Shown here piece after piece: positions 7,540 through 16,859 of a DNA stretch of 64,000 nucleotides (position 1 is its first letter; every line of letters starts with the position of its first letter). The stretch spans positions 1-64,000 of the forward strand of contig SHZR01000012.1 in the NCBI GenBank assembly GCA_009692205.1, given 5' to 3'. The notes beneath the pieces are model-generated. The model worked only from the letters and a program-made list of their open reading frames with translations. It had not been told where the DNA came from and did no database searches. The position numbers and the translations under genes are program-made. This stretch comes from Gemmatimonadota bacterium (GTDB lineage Bacteria > Gemmatimonadota > Gemmatimonadetes > Longimicrobiales > Gaopeijiaceae).

Positions 7540-8832
7540 GTGGCCTACCCCTACGTATCGGACCGCGAGGCACGAGTGATCAGCCGGGGTTTCGGCGACC
7601 CGATGCAGCGCCGTGTGGACACGTACGTGCAGCGCGGCGGATACGGAGCGCTGAAGAAGGCGTTCGGGATGAGCCCGGATCAGGTCATCGATGTCGTGAA
7701 GGCCTCCGGTCTGCGCGGCCGCGGCGGCGCGGGCTTTCCGACCGGGGTGAAGTGGTCGTTCATGCCGAAGCAGCCGACCAAGCCGCACTACCTGCTCTGC
7801 AACGCAGACGAGTCCGAGCCCGGCACGTTCAAGGACCGCGAGCTGATCCGGTGGGATCCGCACCAGCTCATCGAGGGATGCCTGATCGGCGCGTACGCCA
7901 TCCGCGCGAAGCACGTCTATATCTACTGTCGCGGCGAGTTCTTCGAGGCCAATCAGGTGCTCGCGCGCGCGGTCGAGGACGCCTACGCCAAGGGCTACGT
8001 CGGCAAGAACATCCAGGGGTCGGGCAACGACATCGACGTCACCGTACATCAGGGTGCAGGCGCCTACATCTGCGGCGAAGAGACGGGCCTCATGAGCTCG
8101 CTCGAGGGTCGGCGGGGGCTACCGCGCGTGAAGCCGCCGTTCCCGGCCGCTTACGGAGCGTTCGGCATGCCGACCACGATCAACAACGTCGAGACGCTCT
8201 GTGCGATTCCGCACATCGTCGCGAACGGCGGCGACTGGTACCGCCAATGGGGCACCGAGAAGAGCGCGGGCACCAAGCTCTTCTGCGTGAGCGGGCACGT
8301 GCGGAAGCCCGGGAACTACGAGCTCCCGCTCGGCTTCCCGCTCATCGAGCTGATCGAGGACGTCTGCGGCGGCATGCGCGACGGGAACGCGCTCAAGGCC
8401 GTGATTCCGGGGGGCTCCTCCGTCCCGATCCTGGACGCGGCCGAGGCGCGGTCGTGCAAGCTCGACTACGAGGGGTGCGTCTCCGCCGGCTCGATGCTTG
8501 GGTGCGCGTCCGTCATCGTCATGGACGACAAGACCGACATCGTGAAGCAAGTGCGGCGCATGGTCGACTTCTACGCGCACGAGTCGTGCGGCCAGTGCAC
8601 ACCGTGTCGCGAGGGCACCTCCTGGGCCGCGCAGATCATGCGGCGCATCGAGGACGGGGACGGCACCGAGAAGGATCTCGACACGCTCATGGAGATCACG
8701 CAGCAGATGGTCGGCACGACGATCTGCGTACTCTCCGACTCCGTCGCGCCGCCGGTCCAGTCGTCGATCAAGAAGTTCCGCGGGGACTACCTGGCGCGCA
8801 TGCGGAGCCTCGAGCCGGCGGGGGTCGCCTGA
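7540..8832 (+). CDS. nuoF: NADH-quinone oxidoreductase subunit F (FMN, NADH site)
   Basis: A 430-residue subunit that binds NADH and FMN and carries [4Fe-4S] cluster N3. The FMN/NADH glycine-rich segment R-G-R-G-G-A-G-F-P-T-G lies at about 59-69, followed by N-A-D-E-S-E-P-G-T-F. The N3 ligands are Cys350, Cys353 and Cys356 (C-G-Q-C-T-P-C-R-E-G-T) plus Cys396 (T-T-I-C-V-L). Length is normal. The start is a GTG 3 bases after nuoE, and one base separates it from nuoG. Confidence 0.96.
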   Translation: MAYPYVSDREARVISRGFGDPMQRRVDTYVQRGGYGALKKAFGMSPDQVIDVVKASGLRGRGGAGFPTGVKWSFMPKQPTKPHYLLCNADESEPGTFKDRELIRWDPHQLIEGCLIGAYAIRAKHVYIYCRGEFFEANQVLARAVEDAYAKGYVGKNIQGSGNDIDVTVHQGAGAYICGEETGLMSSLEGRRGLPRVKPPFPAAYGAFGMPTTINNVETLCAIPHIVANGGDWYRQWGTEKSAGTKLFCVSGHVRKPGNYELPLGFPLIELIEDVCGGMRDGNALKAVIPGGSSVPILDAAEARSCKLDYEGCVSAGSMLGCASVIVMDDKTDIVKQVRRMVDFYAHESCGQCTPCREGTSWAAQIMRRIEDGDGTEKDLDTLMEITQQMVGTTICVLSDSVAPPVQSSIKKFRGDYLARMRSLEPAGVA

Positions 8833-8833
8833 C

Positions 8834-10441
8834 ATGAGCACGGCGCCCACCACGGTCACGCTCACGATCGACGGCCAGACGGTCACCGTGCCCAAGGGCA
8901 TGACGATCCTCGAGGCCGCGAAGACGATCGGGACGAAGGTCCCGCACTACTGCTACCACCCGGGGCTCACCTCACCCGCGATGTGCCGCCTGTGCCTCGT
9001 CGAGGTCGAGGGCGCCCCGAAGCCGCAGCCGTCGTGCGTCACGACCGTAGCGGACGGCCAGGTGGTGAAGACCGAGTCCGACAAGGCGCTCGGCAACCGT
9101 CGTGGAGTGCTCGAGTTCTACTTGGTGAACCACCCGCTCGACTGTCCGATCTGCGACATGTCCGGCGAATGCGATCTCCAGAACTACGTGCACGAGGAGG
9201 GCCGCGAGCACGGGCGCGGCGCGGAGCCCAAGCGCGTCTTCGGCCGCGACGACTTCGGTGGCGACGTGCTCTTCTACGGCGACCGCTGCGTCATGTGCAC
9301 GCGCTGCGTGCGCTTCATGAGCGAGGTCGAGAAGGACGAACGCCTCACGGTGGTCGAGCGCGGCAACCGCTCGGTGATCGACACGTTTTTTGAGGAAGGC
9401 CTAGAAGGCACACATTGGCACGGCAACATCGTCGACATCTGCCCGGTGGGTGCGCTCGTCTCCAAGGACTTCCTGCACAAAGCGCGCGCCTGGGACCTCG
9501 CACACACGCCCTCCGTGTGCGCGAGCTGCTCTCAGGGGTGCAACGTCGATCTGCATACGCGGGACAACGGGGTGCAGCGCGTGAAGCCGCGAGAGAACCT
9601 CGACGTGAACGGCTGGTGGATGTGCGACCACGGCCGCCACGACTACGAGTGGATGAACCGCGGCGATCGCATCGAGGCCCCGCTCGTACGCCAGGCCGAC
9701 GGATCCGCGCGCGCGGTCGCATGGAAGGACGCGTTGGGCGCCTTGCTCGCCCGCTCGCGGGAACTCGAGGGGCGTGGCGTGAAGGCCGTCGTGTCGCCGC
9801 GTGCCTCCAACGAGGACCTGGGTGCACTCGCGGAGCTCGTGGGCGCGCTCGGCGGCGGTGAGATCGTCTACCGGTCCGAACGCGCCGCCGAAGAGATCGT
9901 GCTCGAAGGCTTCCCGACGCTCGCGCGCAGGAAGGACCTCGCCCCGAACGTGAAGGGCGCCCAGTTGCTCGGCATCCATCGCGTCGGCTCGGACGATGCG
10001 ACGGGCGGGCTCGACGCCGTGCGCGCGCACGACGGCATCGTGGTCGTGCTCGGCGACGCGCTCGAGGATGCTGACGAGCGCTTCGGAAGCTCAGCGGCCC
10101 TCTACGTCTACATCGGCACGCACGCCGCAGAGGGCGCCAAGTCCGCGCACTTCGTGCTGCCCGTGACGACGCACGCGGAGCAGGAGGGCACGTTCACGAA
10201 TCACGAGGGCAGGGTGCAGCGCTTCTGGCCGGCGCTTACGCCCCCGGGCATGGCGCGGCCGGCGTGGCTCGTGCTCGGCGCACTCGTGGCGGAGCTCTCC
10301 GGAGAGCCCGTGCCCCGCACGGCGGCCGAGGCGTTCGCCGCCCTTGCCGAGGCCGTCCCCGCGTTCGGTGGGCTCGACTACGGGACGCTCGGCGCACGCG
10401 GTGCGGTCGCCCAGCTCCCCGCAGCCGCGACGAGGGGCTGA
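8834..10441 (+). CDS. nuoG: NADH-quinone oxidoreductase subunit G, compact form with cluster N7
   Basis: A 535-residue electron-wiring subunit. All cluster ligands are present: [2Fe-2S] Cys40, 51, 54 and 68; His100 with Cys104, 107 and 113; Cys152, 155, 158 and 203; and the extra N7 cluster, Cys229, 232, 236 and 264. The molybdopterin-like C-terminal part is shorter than in typical NuoG (about 690-900 residues). A middle section is missing, but the closing segment (H-F-V-L-P-V-T-T-H-A-E-Q-E-G-T-F-T-N then E-G-R-V-Q) remains. The reading frame is intact, so this looks like natural shortening rather than decay. Confidence 0.94.
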   Translation: MSTAPTTVTLTIDGQTVTVPKGMTILEAAKTIGTKVPHYCYHPGLTSPAMCRLCLVEVEGAPKPQPSCVTTVADGQVVKTESDKALGNRRGVLEFYLVNHPLDCPICDMSGECDLQNYVHEEGREHGRGAEPKRVFGRDDFGGDVLFYGDRCVMCTRCVRFMSEVEKDERLTVVERGNRSVIDTFFEEGLEGTHWHGNIVDICPVGALVSKDFLHKARAWDLAHTPSVCASCSQGCNVDLHTRDNGVQRVKPRENLDVNGWWMCDHGRHDYEWMNRGDRIEAPLVRQADGSARAVAWKDALGALLARSRELEGRGVKAVVSPRASNEDLGALAELVGALGGGEIVYRSERAAEEIVLEGFPTLARRKDLAPNVKGAQLLGIHRVGSDDATGGLDAVRAHDGIVVVLGDALEDADERFGSSAALYVYIGTHAAEGAKSAHFVLPVTTHAEQEGTFTNHEGRVQRFWPALTPPGMARPAWLVLGALVAELSGEPVPRTAAEAFAALAEAVPAFGGLDYGTLGARGAVAQLPAAATRG

Positions 10442-10443
10442 GC

Positions 10444-11724
10444 GTGGAACCCATCTCGGGCATCTGGGCGTACGTGGCCATGTCCCTCAAAGCGACGGGC
10501 ATCTTCACCGTCGTCATCCTGGTGGTCGCGTACACGACGCTCGCCGAACGCCGCGTCTCCGCCTGGATCCAGGACCGGCGCGGGCCGAACCGCGTGGGTC
10601 CCTTCGGGCTGCTGCAGCCGATCGCCGACGGGATCAAGAACATCCTCAAGGAGGAGACGCTCCCGGCGACCGCGTCGCGCTTCTTCTTCGTGCTCGCGCC
10701 GATCCTCGTGCTCGTGCCGTCGATGGTGACGTTCGCGGTGATCCCGATCGCCGCGCCCTTGCCGACGCCGGCAGGCGTCGTCGACATGGTGATCGCCGAC
10801 CTCCCGATCGGGATCCTGTACGTGCTCGCGTTTAGCTCGCTCGCCGTCTACGGCGTCGTGCTCGGCGGCTGGGCGTCGAACAACAAGTACGCGTTCCTCG
10901 GCGGGATGCGCGCGTCGGCGCAGATGGTGAGCTACGAGGTCGCGCTCGGCCTCTCGCTGATCACAGTGCTCATGATGGCGGGCAACGTGACGCTGACCGA
11001 GATCGTCTGGCAGCAACAGCAGCTCGGGATGTGGTTCGCGTTCCCGCTCTCCCTCGCGTTCATCCTGTTCGTCATCTCGGCATTCGCGGAAACCAACAGG
11101 CTGCCGTTCGACATGGCCGAAGCGGAGTCCGAGCTCGTCACCGGCTACCACACCGAGTACTCGGCGATGAAGTTCAGCGCGTTCATGATCTCGGAGTTCG
11201 GCCACATGGTCACCTCGTCCGCGCTCATGGCCACGCTCTTCCTGGGTGGATGGGACCTGCCCGGGACTTGGGACGACGCCCACTGGTACCAGGGGCAGCT
11301 CATCGCGGGCTTCGCGGCTGACGGAAGCGTGATCCTGGCGAACCCCGCGTGGTGGAAGACGCTGCTCACGTTCGCGGGCTTCGCCGCCAAGACGGGCTTC
11401 TTCCTCGTGGTCTATATCTGGGTGCGCTGGACGCTCCCACGCTTCCGCTACGACCAGGTCATGAGCCTCGGCTGGAAGGTCATGCTGCCGACCGCGCTCG
11501 CGTACGTCATGCTCATCGCGGGTACCATCCTGGTGCTGGACGAGATCGGCGTGCCGTGGGGCTTCGGCTACGGGCTCGCGCTCACCGCGGTGAGCGGCAT
11601 GGCGACGTTCGCGTTCATGTTCGCCCTCGACCGGGGACGCACGATCACCGGCGCCGCGGCGCAGCGCGGGCAGCGTGTCGAGGTCAAGACGACCCCCACC
11701 GCGACCGCCCGGGCGGGGAGCTAG
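10444..11724 (+). CDS. nuoH: NADH-quinone oxidoreductase subunit H
   Basis: A 426-residue membrane subunit with about eight helices that joins the membrane arm to the peripheral arm and lines the quinone entry. Signatures are E-R-R-V-S-A-W-I-Q-D-R-R-G-P-N-R-V-G, then F-A-E-T-N-R-L-P-F-D-M-A-E-A-E-S-E-L-V-T-G, and Y-S-A-M-K-F. The GTG at 10444, 2 bases after nuoG, is chosen because it puts the first helix at the N-terminus. The last 45 residues, after the final helix, are a Thr/Ala/Arg-rich tail. Confidence 0.95.
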   Translation: MEPISGIWAYVAMSLKATGIFTVVILVVAYTTLAERRVSAWIQDRRGPNRVGPFGLLQPIADGIKNILKEETLPATASRFFFVLAPILVLVPSMVTFAVIPIAAPLPTPAGVVDMVIADLPIGILYVLAFSSLAVYGVVLGGWASNNKYAFLGGMRASAQMVSYEVALGLSLITVLMMAGNVTLTEIVWQQQQLGMWFAFPLSLAFILFVISAFAETNRLPFDMAEAESELVTGYHTEYSAMKFSAFMISEFGHMVTSSALMATLFLGGWDLPGTWDDAHWYQGQLIAGFAADGSVILANPAWWKTLLTFAGFAAKTGFFLVVYIWVRWTLPRFRYDQVMSLGWKVMLPTALAYVMLIAGTILVLDEIGVPWGFGYGLALTAVSGMATFAFMFALDRGRTITGAAAQRGQRVEVKTTPTATARAGS

Positions 11725-11731
11725 GAGACAC

Positions 11732-12232
11732 ATGCCGATCTCCGTGAAAGTCATACACCGGCCGGAGCCCGAGTCGACGTCATACCTGAGGGCTGCGCTC
11801 TCCGGCATGGCGCTCACCTTCCGGCACATGGTCAACCCGGTGAAGGTGACGCAGCAATATCCGGAGGAGCAGACGGAGCTGCATCCGCGCTGGCGCGGCA
11901 CGCACGTCATGGAGCAGCACGCGGACGGCCGACCCAAGTGCGTGGCGTGCGGCCTCTGCCCGACGGTCTGCCCCGCGAACTGCATTCGCCTGGTGGGCGG
12001 CGAGGACGATCAGGGAAACCGCTATCCGATCGTCTACGAGATCGACGAGTTCCGCTGCATCTTCTGCGGCATGTGCCAGGAGGTGTGCCCAGTCGAGGCG
12101 ATCCACGTCGGCCGCCACTTCGAGAACGCCGAGTACACGCGCGCGCGCTTCGTCTACGATCTCGATCGCTTGATGGAGCAGGACCACCCTTCGACCAACC
12201 TGTGGGATCCTTCGGATCCGACCGGCGAATGA
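11732..12232 (+). CDS. nuoI: NADH-quinone oxidoreductase subunit I (two [4Fe-4S])
   Basis: A 166-residue ferredoxin-type subunit that carries clusters N6a and N6b. Two C-x2-C-x2-C-x3-C-P motifs are visible: Cys70/73/76/80 and Cys109/112/115/119. The N-terminal amphipathic helix that anchors the protein to the membrane arm is at about 15-40. AGGAG precedes the ATG at 11732. The TGA overlaps the nuoJ start (ATGA). Confidence 0.96.
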   Translation: MPISVKVIHRPEPESTSYLRAALSGMALTFRHMVNPVKVTQQYPEEQTELHPRWRGTHVMEQHADGRPKCVACGLCPTVCPANCIRLVGGEDDQGNRYPIVYEIDEFRCIFCGMCQEVCPVEAIHVGRHFENAEYTRARFVYDLDRLMEQDHPSTNLWDPSDPTGE

Positions 12233-12753
12233 CCGTCTTCCTCTTCTACGTGTTCGCGGGCATCGCCATCGGCGCGTCGATCGGCGTGGTCATCGCGCGG
12301 AGCCCGGTCGGCAGCCTCCTCTTCATGGTCACGGCGCTCGCGGCGATCGCCGGCACGTTCGTGCTCATGGAGGCGCACTTCCTCGCGGCGGTGCAGATCA
12401 TCGTCTACGCCGGCGCGATCATGGTGCTCTTCCTCTTCGTCATCATGCTGCTGAACCTCGGCCACGAGGCGCAGCGCGACCTGAAGGGAGGCGCGTTCGC
12501 GGTGGTCTCGGCCGGGCTCGCGGGCGCCATGGCGGGCCTGCTCGCGCTCCAACTGAGGGGCTCGGAGGTCGTGGCGGGCTCCGGCGCGGGGGCGGAAGCG
12601 ATCGCGGCGGCCAACGCCGAGTACGGCGTCGTGGGCGCGATCGCGCGACCGCTCTATACCACCTATGTGGTGCCGTTTGAGATCACCGGCATTCTGCTGC
12701 TCGTCGCGATCGTCGGCGCGGTGGCGCTGGCGAAGAGAGGGGAGCAGTCGTGA
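12229..12753 (+). CDS. nuoJ: NADH-quinone oxidoreductase subunit J
   Basis: A 174-residue membrane subunit with five helices, part of the core of the membrane arm. The third helix carries the conserved [20 protein letters not shown] segment, with the pi-bulge tyrosine. The ATG overlaps the nuoI stop and the stop overlaps the GTG of nuoK, so the three genes are probably translated in a chain. Confidence 0.95.
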   Translation: MTVFLFYVFAGIAIGASIGVVIARSPVGSLLFMVTALAAIAGTFVLMEAHFLAAVQIIVYAGAIMVLFLFVIMLLNLGHEAQRDLKGGAFAVVSAGLAGAMAGLLALQLRGSEVVAGSGAGAEAIAAANAEYGVVGAIARPLYTTYVVPFEITGILLLVAIVGAVALAKRGEQS

Positions 12754-13043
12754 TCAACGAAGCCCTGGTGCTCAGCGCGATCATCTTCGTGATCGGCACG
12801 TTTGGCGTGCTCGTGCGCAGGAACGCGATCATCATGTTCCTCTGCATCGAGCTGCAGCTGAACGCGGTCAACGTGGCCTTCGTGGCGTTCGCGAACCTGT
12901 ACGGGATCGAGGGGCAGATCTTCGTGTTCTTCGTGATGACCGTGGCGGCGGCCGAGGCCGCGGTCGGTCTCGCGATCATCATCTCGATCTTCCGCCACTA
13001 CGAGACGGTCGACGTGGGCAGCTTCAACCTGCTGAAGTGGTAA
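12750..13043 (+). CDS. nuoK: NADH-quinone oxidoreductase subunit K
   Basis: A 97-residue three-helix membrane subunit. The two conserved membrane glutamates of the proton path are present: one in [14 protein letters not shown] and one in [12 protein letters not shown]. Length is normal. The GTG start overlaps the nuoJ stop (GTGA). Confidence 0.96.
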   Translation: MINEALVLSAIIFVIGTFGVLVRRNAIIMFLCIELQLNAVNVAFVAFANLYGIEGQIFVFFVMTVAAAEAAVGLAIIISIFRHYETVDVGSFNLLKW

Positions 13044-13047
13044 CCGA

Positions 13048-15207
13048 GTGACCGCCCTCCTGACCGCAGCGCTCGCCCAGGGAGGGTCGCCCGCAGCCGA
13101 GTCCGGCGCGTTCGAGCCGTTCCTGCCGGGCCTCATCGTGCTCCTGCCGTTGCTCGGGTTCTTGGCCAACGGCGCGCTCGCGCTCGCGCACGGCCGCGAC
13201 TCGGCCAACGCGGTACGCGCGGGCGGAGAGCTCGATCTCGGCGAGCGCGGCAGCCGACCTCTGACCCACACGCTCCCAAGCTGGATCGGACCGGGCGTGC
13301 TCGGCGTCGCGTTCGTGATCACGCTCGTGAACTTCACGCGCATGCTCGGCGTGGAGCTCGCGGAGCCTGTGGTGGTGAGCTACTGGACGTGGATGGCGAC
13401 CGGGACGTTCACGGTCGACGCGGCGCTCCAGCTGGATCAGCTCTCGTTCCTCATGATGATGATCGTCACGGGGGTGGGCTTCCTCATCCACTTGTTCAGC
13501 GTCGGCTACATGCAGGACGACGCCGGCTACCCGCGCTACTTCGCCTTCCTGAACCTGTTCGTGTTCTTCATGCTCGTGCTCGTGATGGGTGCGAGCTACG
13601 CGTTGATGTTCGTGGGCTGGGAGGGCGTCGGACTCTGCTCGTACTTGCTCATCGGCTTCTGGTTCAGCGACAAGGAAAAGGCAGACGCGGGCAAGAAGGC
13701 GTTCATCGTCAACCGCATCGGCGACTTCGGCTTCCTGGTCGCGATGTTCCTGTTGTACACGACGTTCGGCACGCTCGACTTCGTGCCGGTCTTCGACGGG
13801 ACGGAGACGCTCGTGTACGGCGGGGGTCTGGTCACCGCGATCACGCTCTTCTTCTTCCTCGGCGCCGCGGGCAAGAGCGCGCAGATCCCACTCTACGTCT
13901 GGCTACCGGACGCGATGGCGGGTCCCACGCCGGTATCCGCGCTCATCCACGCGGCAACCATGGTGACTGCGGGCGTCTACTTGGTGGCGCGCTCCTCGGT
14001 GCTGTTCGCGCTCTCGCCCGTCGGGGGCGCGACCGTGGCAGGGGTGGGCGTGCTCACCGCGCTCTTCGCGGCGACCATCGCGCTCCAACAGCACGACATC
14101 AAGAAGGTGCTCGCGTACTCCACGGTCTCGCAGCTCGGCTACATGTTCGTGGGCGTGGGCGTGGGCGCGTACGCGGCGGGCGTCTTCCACCTCATGACGC
14201 ACGCGTTCTTCAAGGCGCTGCTCTTCTTGGGCTCGGGCGCGGTCATCCACTCGATGCACCACGCCTACCACCACACGCACAGCCACGAAGACGCGCAGGA
14301 CATGCGCAACATGGGCGGCCTGAAAGCGCACATGCCCATCACGTGGATCACGATGTGGATCGCGACGCTCGCGATCGCGGGCATCTGGCCGCTCGCCGGC
14401 TTCTTCTCGAAGGACGAGATCATCTGGCAGGCGGCTGCGTTCGGCGGCGCGGAGACCGCCCCGTACCCGCTGCTCTACTCGCTCTACTGGGCGATGGCGC
14501 TCGTGGCCGCGATGCTCACCGCGTTCTACATGACGCGCATGATGGTGATGACCTTCCACGGCGCGAACCGCACGGGCACCGAGGAGGCGAAGCACCTCCA
14601 CGAGGCGCCGGCGATCATGTGGGTGCCGCTCGCGGTCCTGGCGGTCGGCTCCGTGTTCGGCGGCTGGATCAACGTCCCCGAAGCGCTCCGCACCTCCGTG
14701 CTCGGCTTCGGCGGCGCGTTACCCATGAGCGAGTGGCTCCACCACTGGCTCGAGCCCATCACGGCCCGGGCGCACGAGGTGCAGCTCGAGCACCTGGGGG
14801 AGGTCGCGCACGCCGCGCCGATCGGGGGAGGGGAAGTCGCTTGGGCGATCATCTCCACCGTCGCGGCGCTCGCCGTCGTGGTCGCCGCGTTCCGCGTGGT
14901 GGGCGCGCAGAAGGTCGTGCCCGCGGCTCAGTCCCCGGCGCCCACCGGATTCGCGAAGGTCCTCTACAACAAGTACTACGTGGACGAGCACTACGACCGC
15001 TTCATCGTACGGCCGATCCTGGGCGCGTCGCGCTTCTGCTGGAAGGTGATCGATGCGACGATCATCGACGGCACCGTGAACGCCGTCGGTTGGATCGCCA
15101 AAGGCCTCGGCTGGGGCGTCAGCATGTTCCAGACCGGCAGCGTGAACACGTACGCCTTCATCCTCACGCTCGGGGTGCTCGTCATCCTCGGCGTGTCGAT
15201 ATTTTAG
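13048..15207 (+). CDS. nuoL: NADH-quinone oxidoreductase subunit L (antiporter-like)
   Basis: A 719-residue distal proton-pumping subunit. It is an antiporter-like protein with about 16 helices, ending in the long lateral helix that runs along the membrane arm. Conserved parts include L-M-F-V-G-W-E-G-V-G-L-C-S-Y-L-L-I-G-F-W, the lysine helix L-Y-V-W-L-P-D-A-M-A-G-P-T-P-V-S-A-L-I-H-A-A-T (split here as a motif description) and H-D-I-K-K-V-L-A-Y-S-T-V-S-Q-L-G-Y-M. A His-rich loop (M-H-H-A-Y-H-H-T-H-S-H) is typical of the family. GTG start, 4 bases after nuoK. Confidence 0.95.
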   Translation: MTALLTAALAQGGSPAAESGAFEPFLPGLIVLLPLLGFLANGALALAHGRDSANAVRAGGELDLGERGSRPLTHTLPSWIGPGVLGVAFVITLVNFTRMLGVELAEPVVVSYWTWMATGTFTVDAALQLDQLSFLMMMIVTGVGFLIHLFSVGYMQDDAGYPRYFAFLNLFVFFMLVLVMGASYALMFVGWEGVGLCSYLLIGFWFSDKEKADAGKKAFIVNRIGDFGFLVAMFLLYTTFGTLDFVPVFDGTETLVYGGGLVTAITLFFFLGAAGKSAQIPLYVWLPDAMAGPTPVSALIHAATMVTAGVYLVARSSVLFALSPVGGATVAGVGVLTALFAATIALQQHDIKKVLAYSTVSQLGYMFVGVGVGAYAAGVFHLMTHAFFKALLFLGSGAVIHSMHHAYHHTHSHEDAQDMRNMGGLKAHMPITWITMWIATLAIAGIWPLAGFFSKDEIIWQAAAFGGAETAPYPLLYSLYWAMALVAAMLTAFYMTRMMVMTFHGANRTGTEEAKHLHEAPAIMWVPLAVLAVGSVFGGWINVPEALRTSVLGFGGALPMSEWLHHWLEPITARAHEVQLEHLGEVAHAAPIGGGEVAWAIISTVAALAVVVAAFRVVGAQKVVPAAQSPAPTGFAKVLYNKYYVDEHYDRFIVRPILGASRFCWKVIDATIIDGTVNAVGWIAKGLGWGVSMFQTGSVNTYAFILTLGVLVILGVSIF

Positions 15208-15217
15208 GCAGCCGCCC

Positions 15218-16858
15218 GTGAACGCCCTCCTCGACTCGATCGGCTACGACTCCTGGGTACTGCACGCGCTCGTATGGCTCCCGGTGCTCGGCATGGGCCT
15301 CGTGCTCTGGTCCGAGGAGGAGCGCGCCAAGAAGGTCGCGTTCTGGTGGTCGCTCGGCGTGTGCGTGCTCAGCCTCGGGCTCTGGTGGGCGTTCGACGCG
15401 ACCGAGGCCGGCTTCCAGATGACGAGCACGACTCCGTGGATCGAGTCCTGGGGCGTGAGTTACTCCCTCGGCCTCGATGGGATCAGCCTGTTCATGGTGA
15501 TCCTCACCACGCTCAGCACCTCGCTCGCGATCCTCGGGTCGTTCAACTACATCAAGACGCGCGAGCGGGCGTTCTACGCGCTCATGCTCCTGCTCGAGGC
15601 GGGCGTCGTGGGCGTGTTCGTCGCCACGGACGTCCTCCTCTTCTACGTGTTCTTCGAACTCACGCTCGTGCCGATGTACTTCATCGTCGGCGTGTGGGGC
15701 GGCGAACGGCGCATCTACGCGGCCATCAAGTTCTTCCTGTACACGGCGCTCGGGTCCCTGCTCATGCTGGTCGGGATCCTCTATCTGTTCTGGCGCGCCA
15801 AGAACCTGCTCGGCGCTCCGACGTTCGCCTACAGCGACTTCCTGCTCATCCCGCTCTCGGGGACCGAACAGCTCTGGCTGTTCACGGCGTTCGCGCTGGC
15901 CTTCAGCGTGAAGGTGCCCCTCTTCCCGCTACACACGTGGCTCCCGGACGCGCACGTCGAGGCGCCCACGCCCGGCTCCGTCATCCTGGCCGCGGTTCTG
16001 CTCAAGGTGGGGACGTACGGCTTCCTGCGGTTCCTGCTCCCGTTCTTCCCGGTGGCGTCGCAGCACCCGGCGGTGGTCGGCACGATGCTCGTGATCGGCG
16101 TGATCGGCATCCTCTATACCGCGTGGGTGGCTGCGGTGCAGCCGGACGCCAAGAAGCTGGTCGCCTACACGTCCGTGGCGCACATGGGCTTCGTCGTGCT
16201 CGGCATCTTCGCGCTGACCGTGAACGGGCTCCAGGGCGGGCTCATCGTCATGATCTCGCACGGCCTCTCCACGGGCGCGCTCTTCCTCATGCTCGGCATG
16301 CTCTACGAGCGCCGTCACACCCGTCAGATCGCGGACTTCGGCGGGCTCGCGCGCGTGGCTCCCTGGTTCGCCACGGCGTTCGTGATCACCGCGCTCGCGT
16401 CGATCGGCCTTCCGGGCACGAGCGGGTTCGTGGGCGAGTTCCTCGCGCTCCTGGGCACGTTCGAGACGCACCCCACGATTGCGATCGTGGCGTCGCTCGG
16501 CGTGATCTTCGCGGCCTACTACATGCTTCCGATGGTCCAGAGCGTCTTCTTCAACAGGCTCGAGACCGACGAGAACCGGGAGGTCGAGGACCTCTCGCGG
16601 CGTGAGCTCGCGATCCTCGCGCCGCTCGTTGCGCTCATGATCTGGATCGGTTGGAACCCGACGCCGTTCCTCGAGCGCATGGAGCCGAGCGTGCGCGCGG
16701 TGATCGAGCGGGTCCAGTCGGCGAGCCCGGAAGCGCAGGCGGCAGCAGCAGCAGCAGAGGCGATCGAAGAGGCCGTCGACGAAGTAGGCGGCGACCCGGT
16801 AGACGCCGACGAGGAACTCGACGCCCAGGCAGCCGCCGGGGCGGAGAGGGCACAGTAG
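15218..16858 (+). CDS. nuoM: NADH-quinone oxidoreductase subunit M (antiporter-like)
   Basis: A 546-residue antiporter-like proton-pumping subunit with 14 helices. Visible signatures are F-F-E-L-T-L-V-P-M-Y-F-I-V-G-V-W-G with the conserved Glu, P-L-H-T-W-L-P-D-A-H-V-E-A-P-T, and K-K-L-V-A-Y-T-S-V-A-H-M-G. The C-terminal 45 residues after the last helix are an Ala/Glu/Asp-rich acidic tail not common in NuoM. GTG start 10 bases after nuoL; nuoN begins one base after its stop. Confidence 0.95.
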   Translation: MNALLDSIGYDSWVLHALVWLPVLGMGLVLWSEEERAKKVAFWWSLGVCVLSLGLWWAFDATEAGFQMTSTTPWIESWGVSYSLGLDGISLFMVILTTLSTSLAILGSFNYIKTRERAFYALMLLLEAGVVGVFVATDVLLFYVFFELTLVPMYFIVGVWGGERRIYAAIKFFLYTALGSLLMLVGILYLFWRAKNLLGAPTFAYSDFLLIPLSGTEQLWLFTAFALAFSVKVPLFPLHTWLPDAHVEAPTPGSVILAAVLLKVGTYGFLRFLLPFFPVASQHPAVVGTMLVIGVIGILYTAWVAAVQPDAKKLVAYTSVAHMGFVVLGIFALTVNGLQGGLIVMISHGLSTGALFLMLGMLYERRHTRQIADFGGLARVAPWFATAFVITALASIGLPGTSGFVGEFLALLGTFETHPTIAIVASLGVIFAAYYMLPMVQSVFFNRLETDENREVEDLSRRELAILAPLVALMIWIGWNPTPFLERMEPSVRAVIERVQSASPEAQAAAAAAEAIEEAVDEVGGDPVDADEELDAQAAAGAERAQ

Positions 16859-16859
16859 C

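Noticed and set aside
8834-10441. nuoG as a pseudogene because it is short
   Set aside because: The frame is intact, all cluster ligands and the C-terminal segment are present, and the operon is otherwise complete.
10378-11985. 535-codon minus-strand frame opposite nuoH
   Set aside because: Composition (Arg, Glu, His, Asp) is typical of the complement of membrane-protein codons, and nuoH is intact.
13389-15221. 610-codon frame overlapping nuoL on the same strand
   Set aside because: Arg/Ala/Gly/His-rich shadow of nuoL in another frame, with no recognisable motif.
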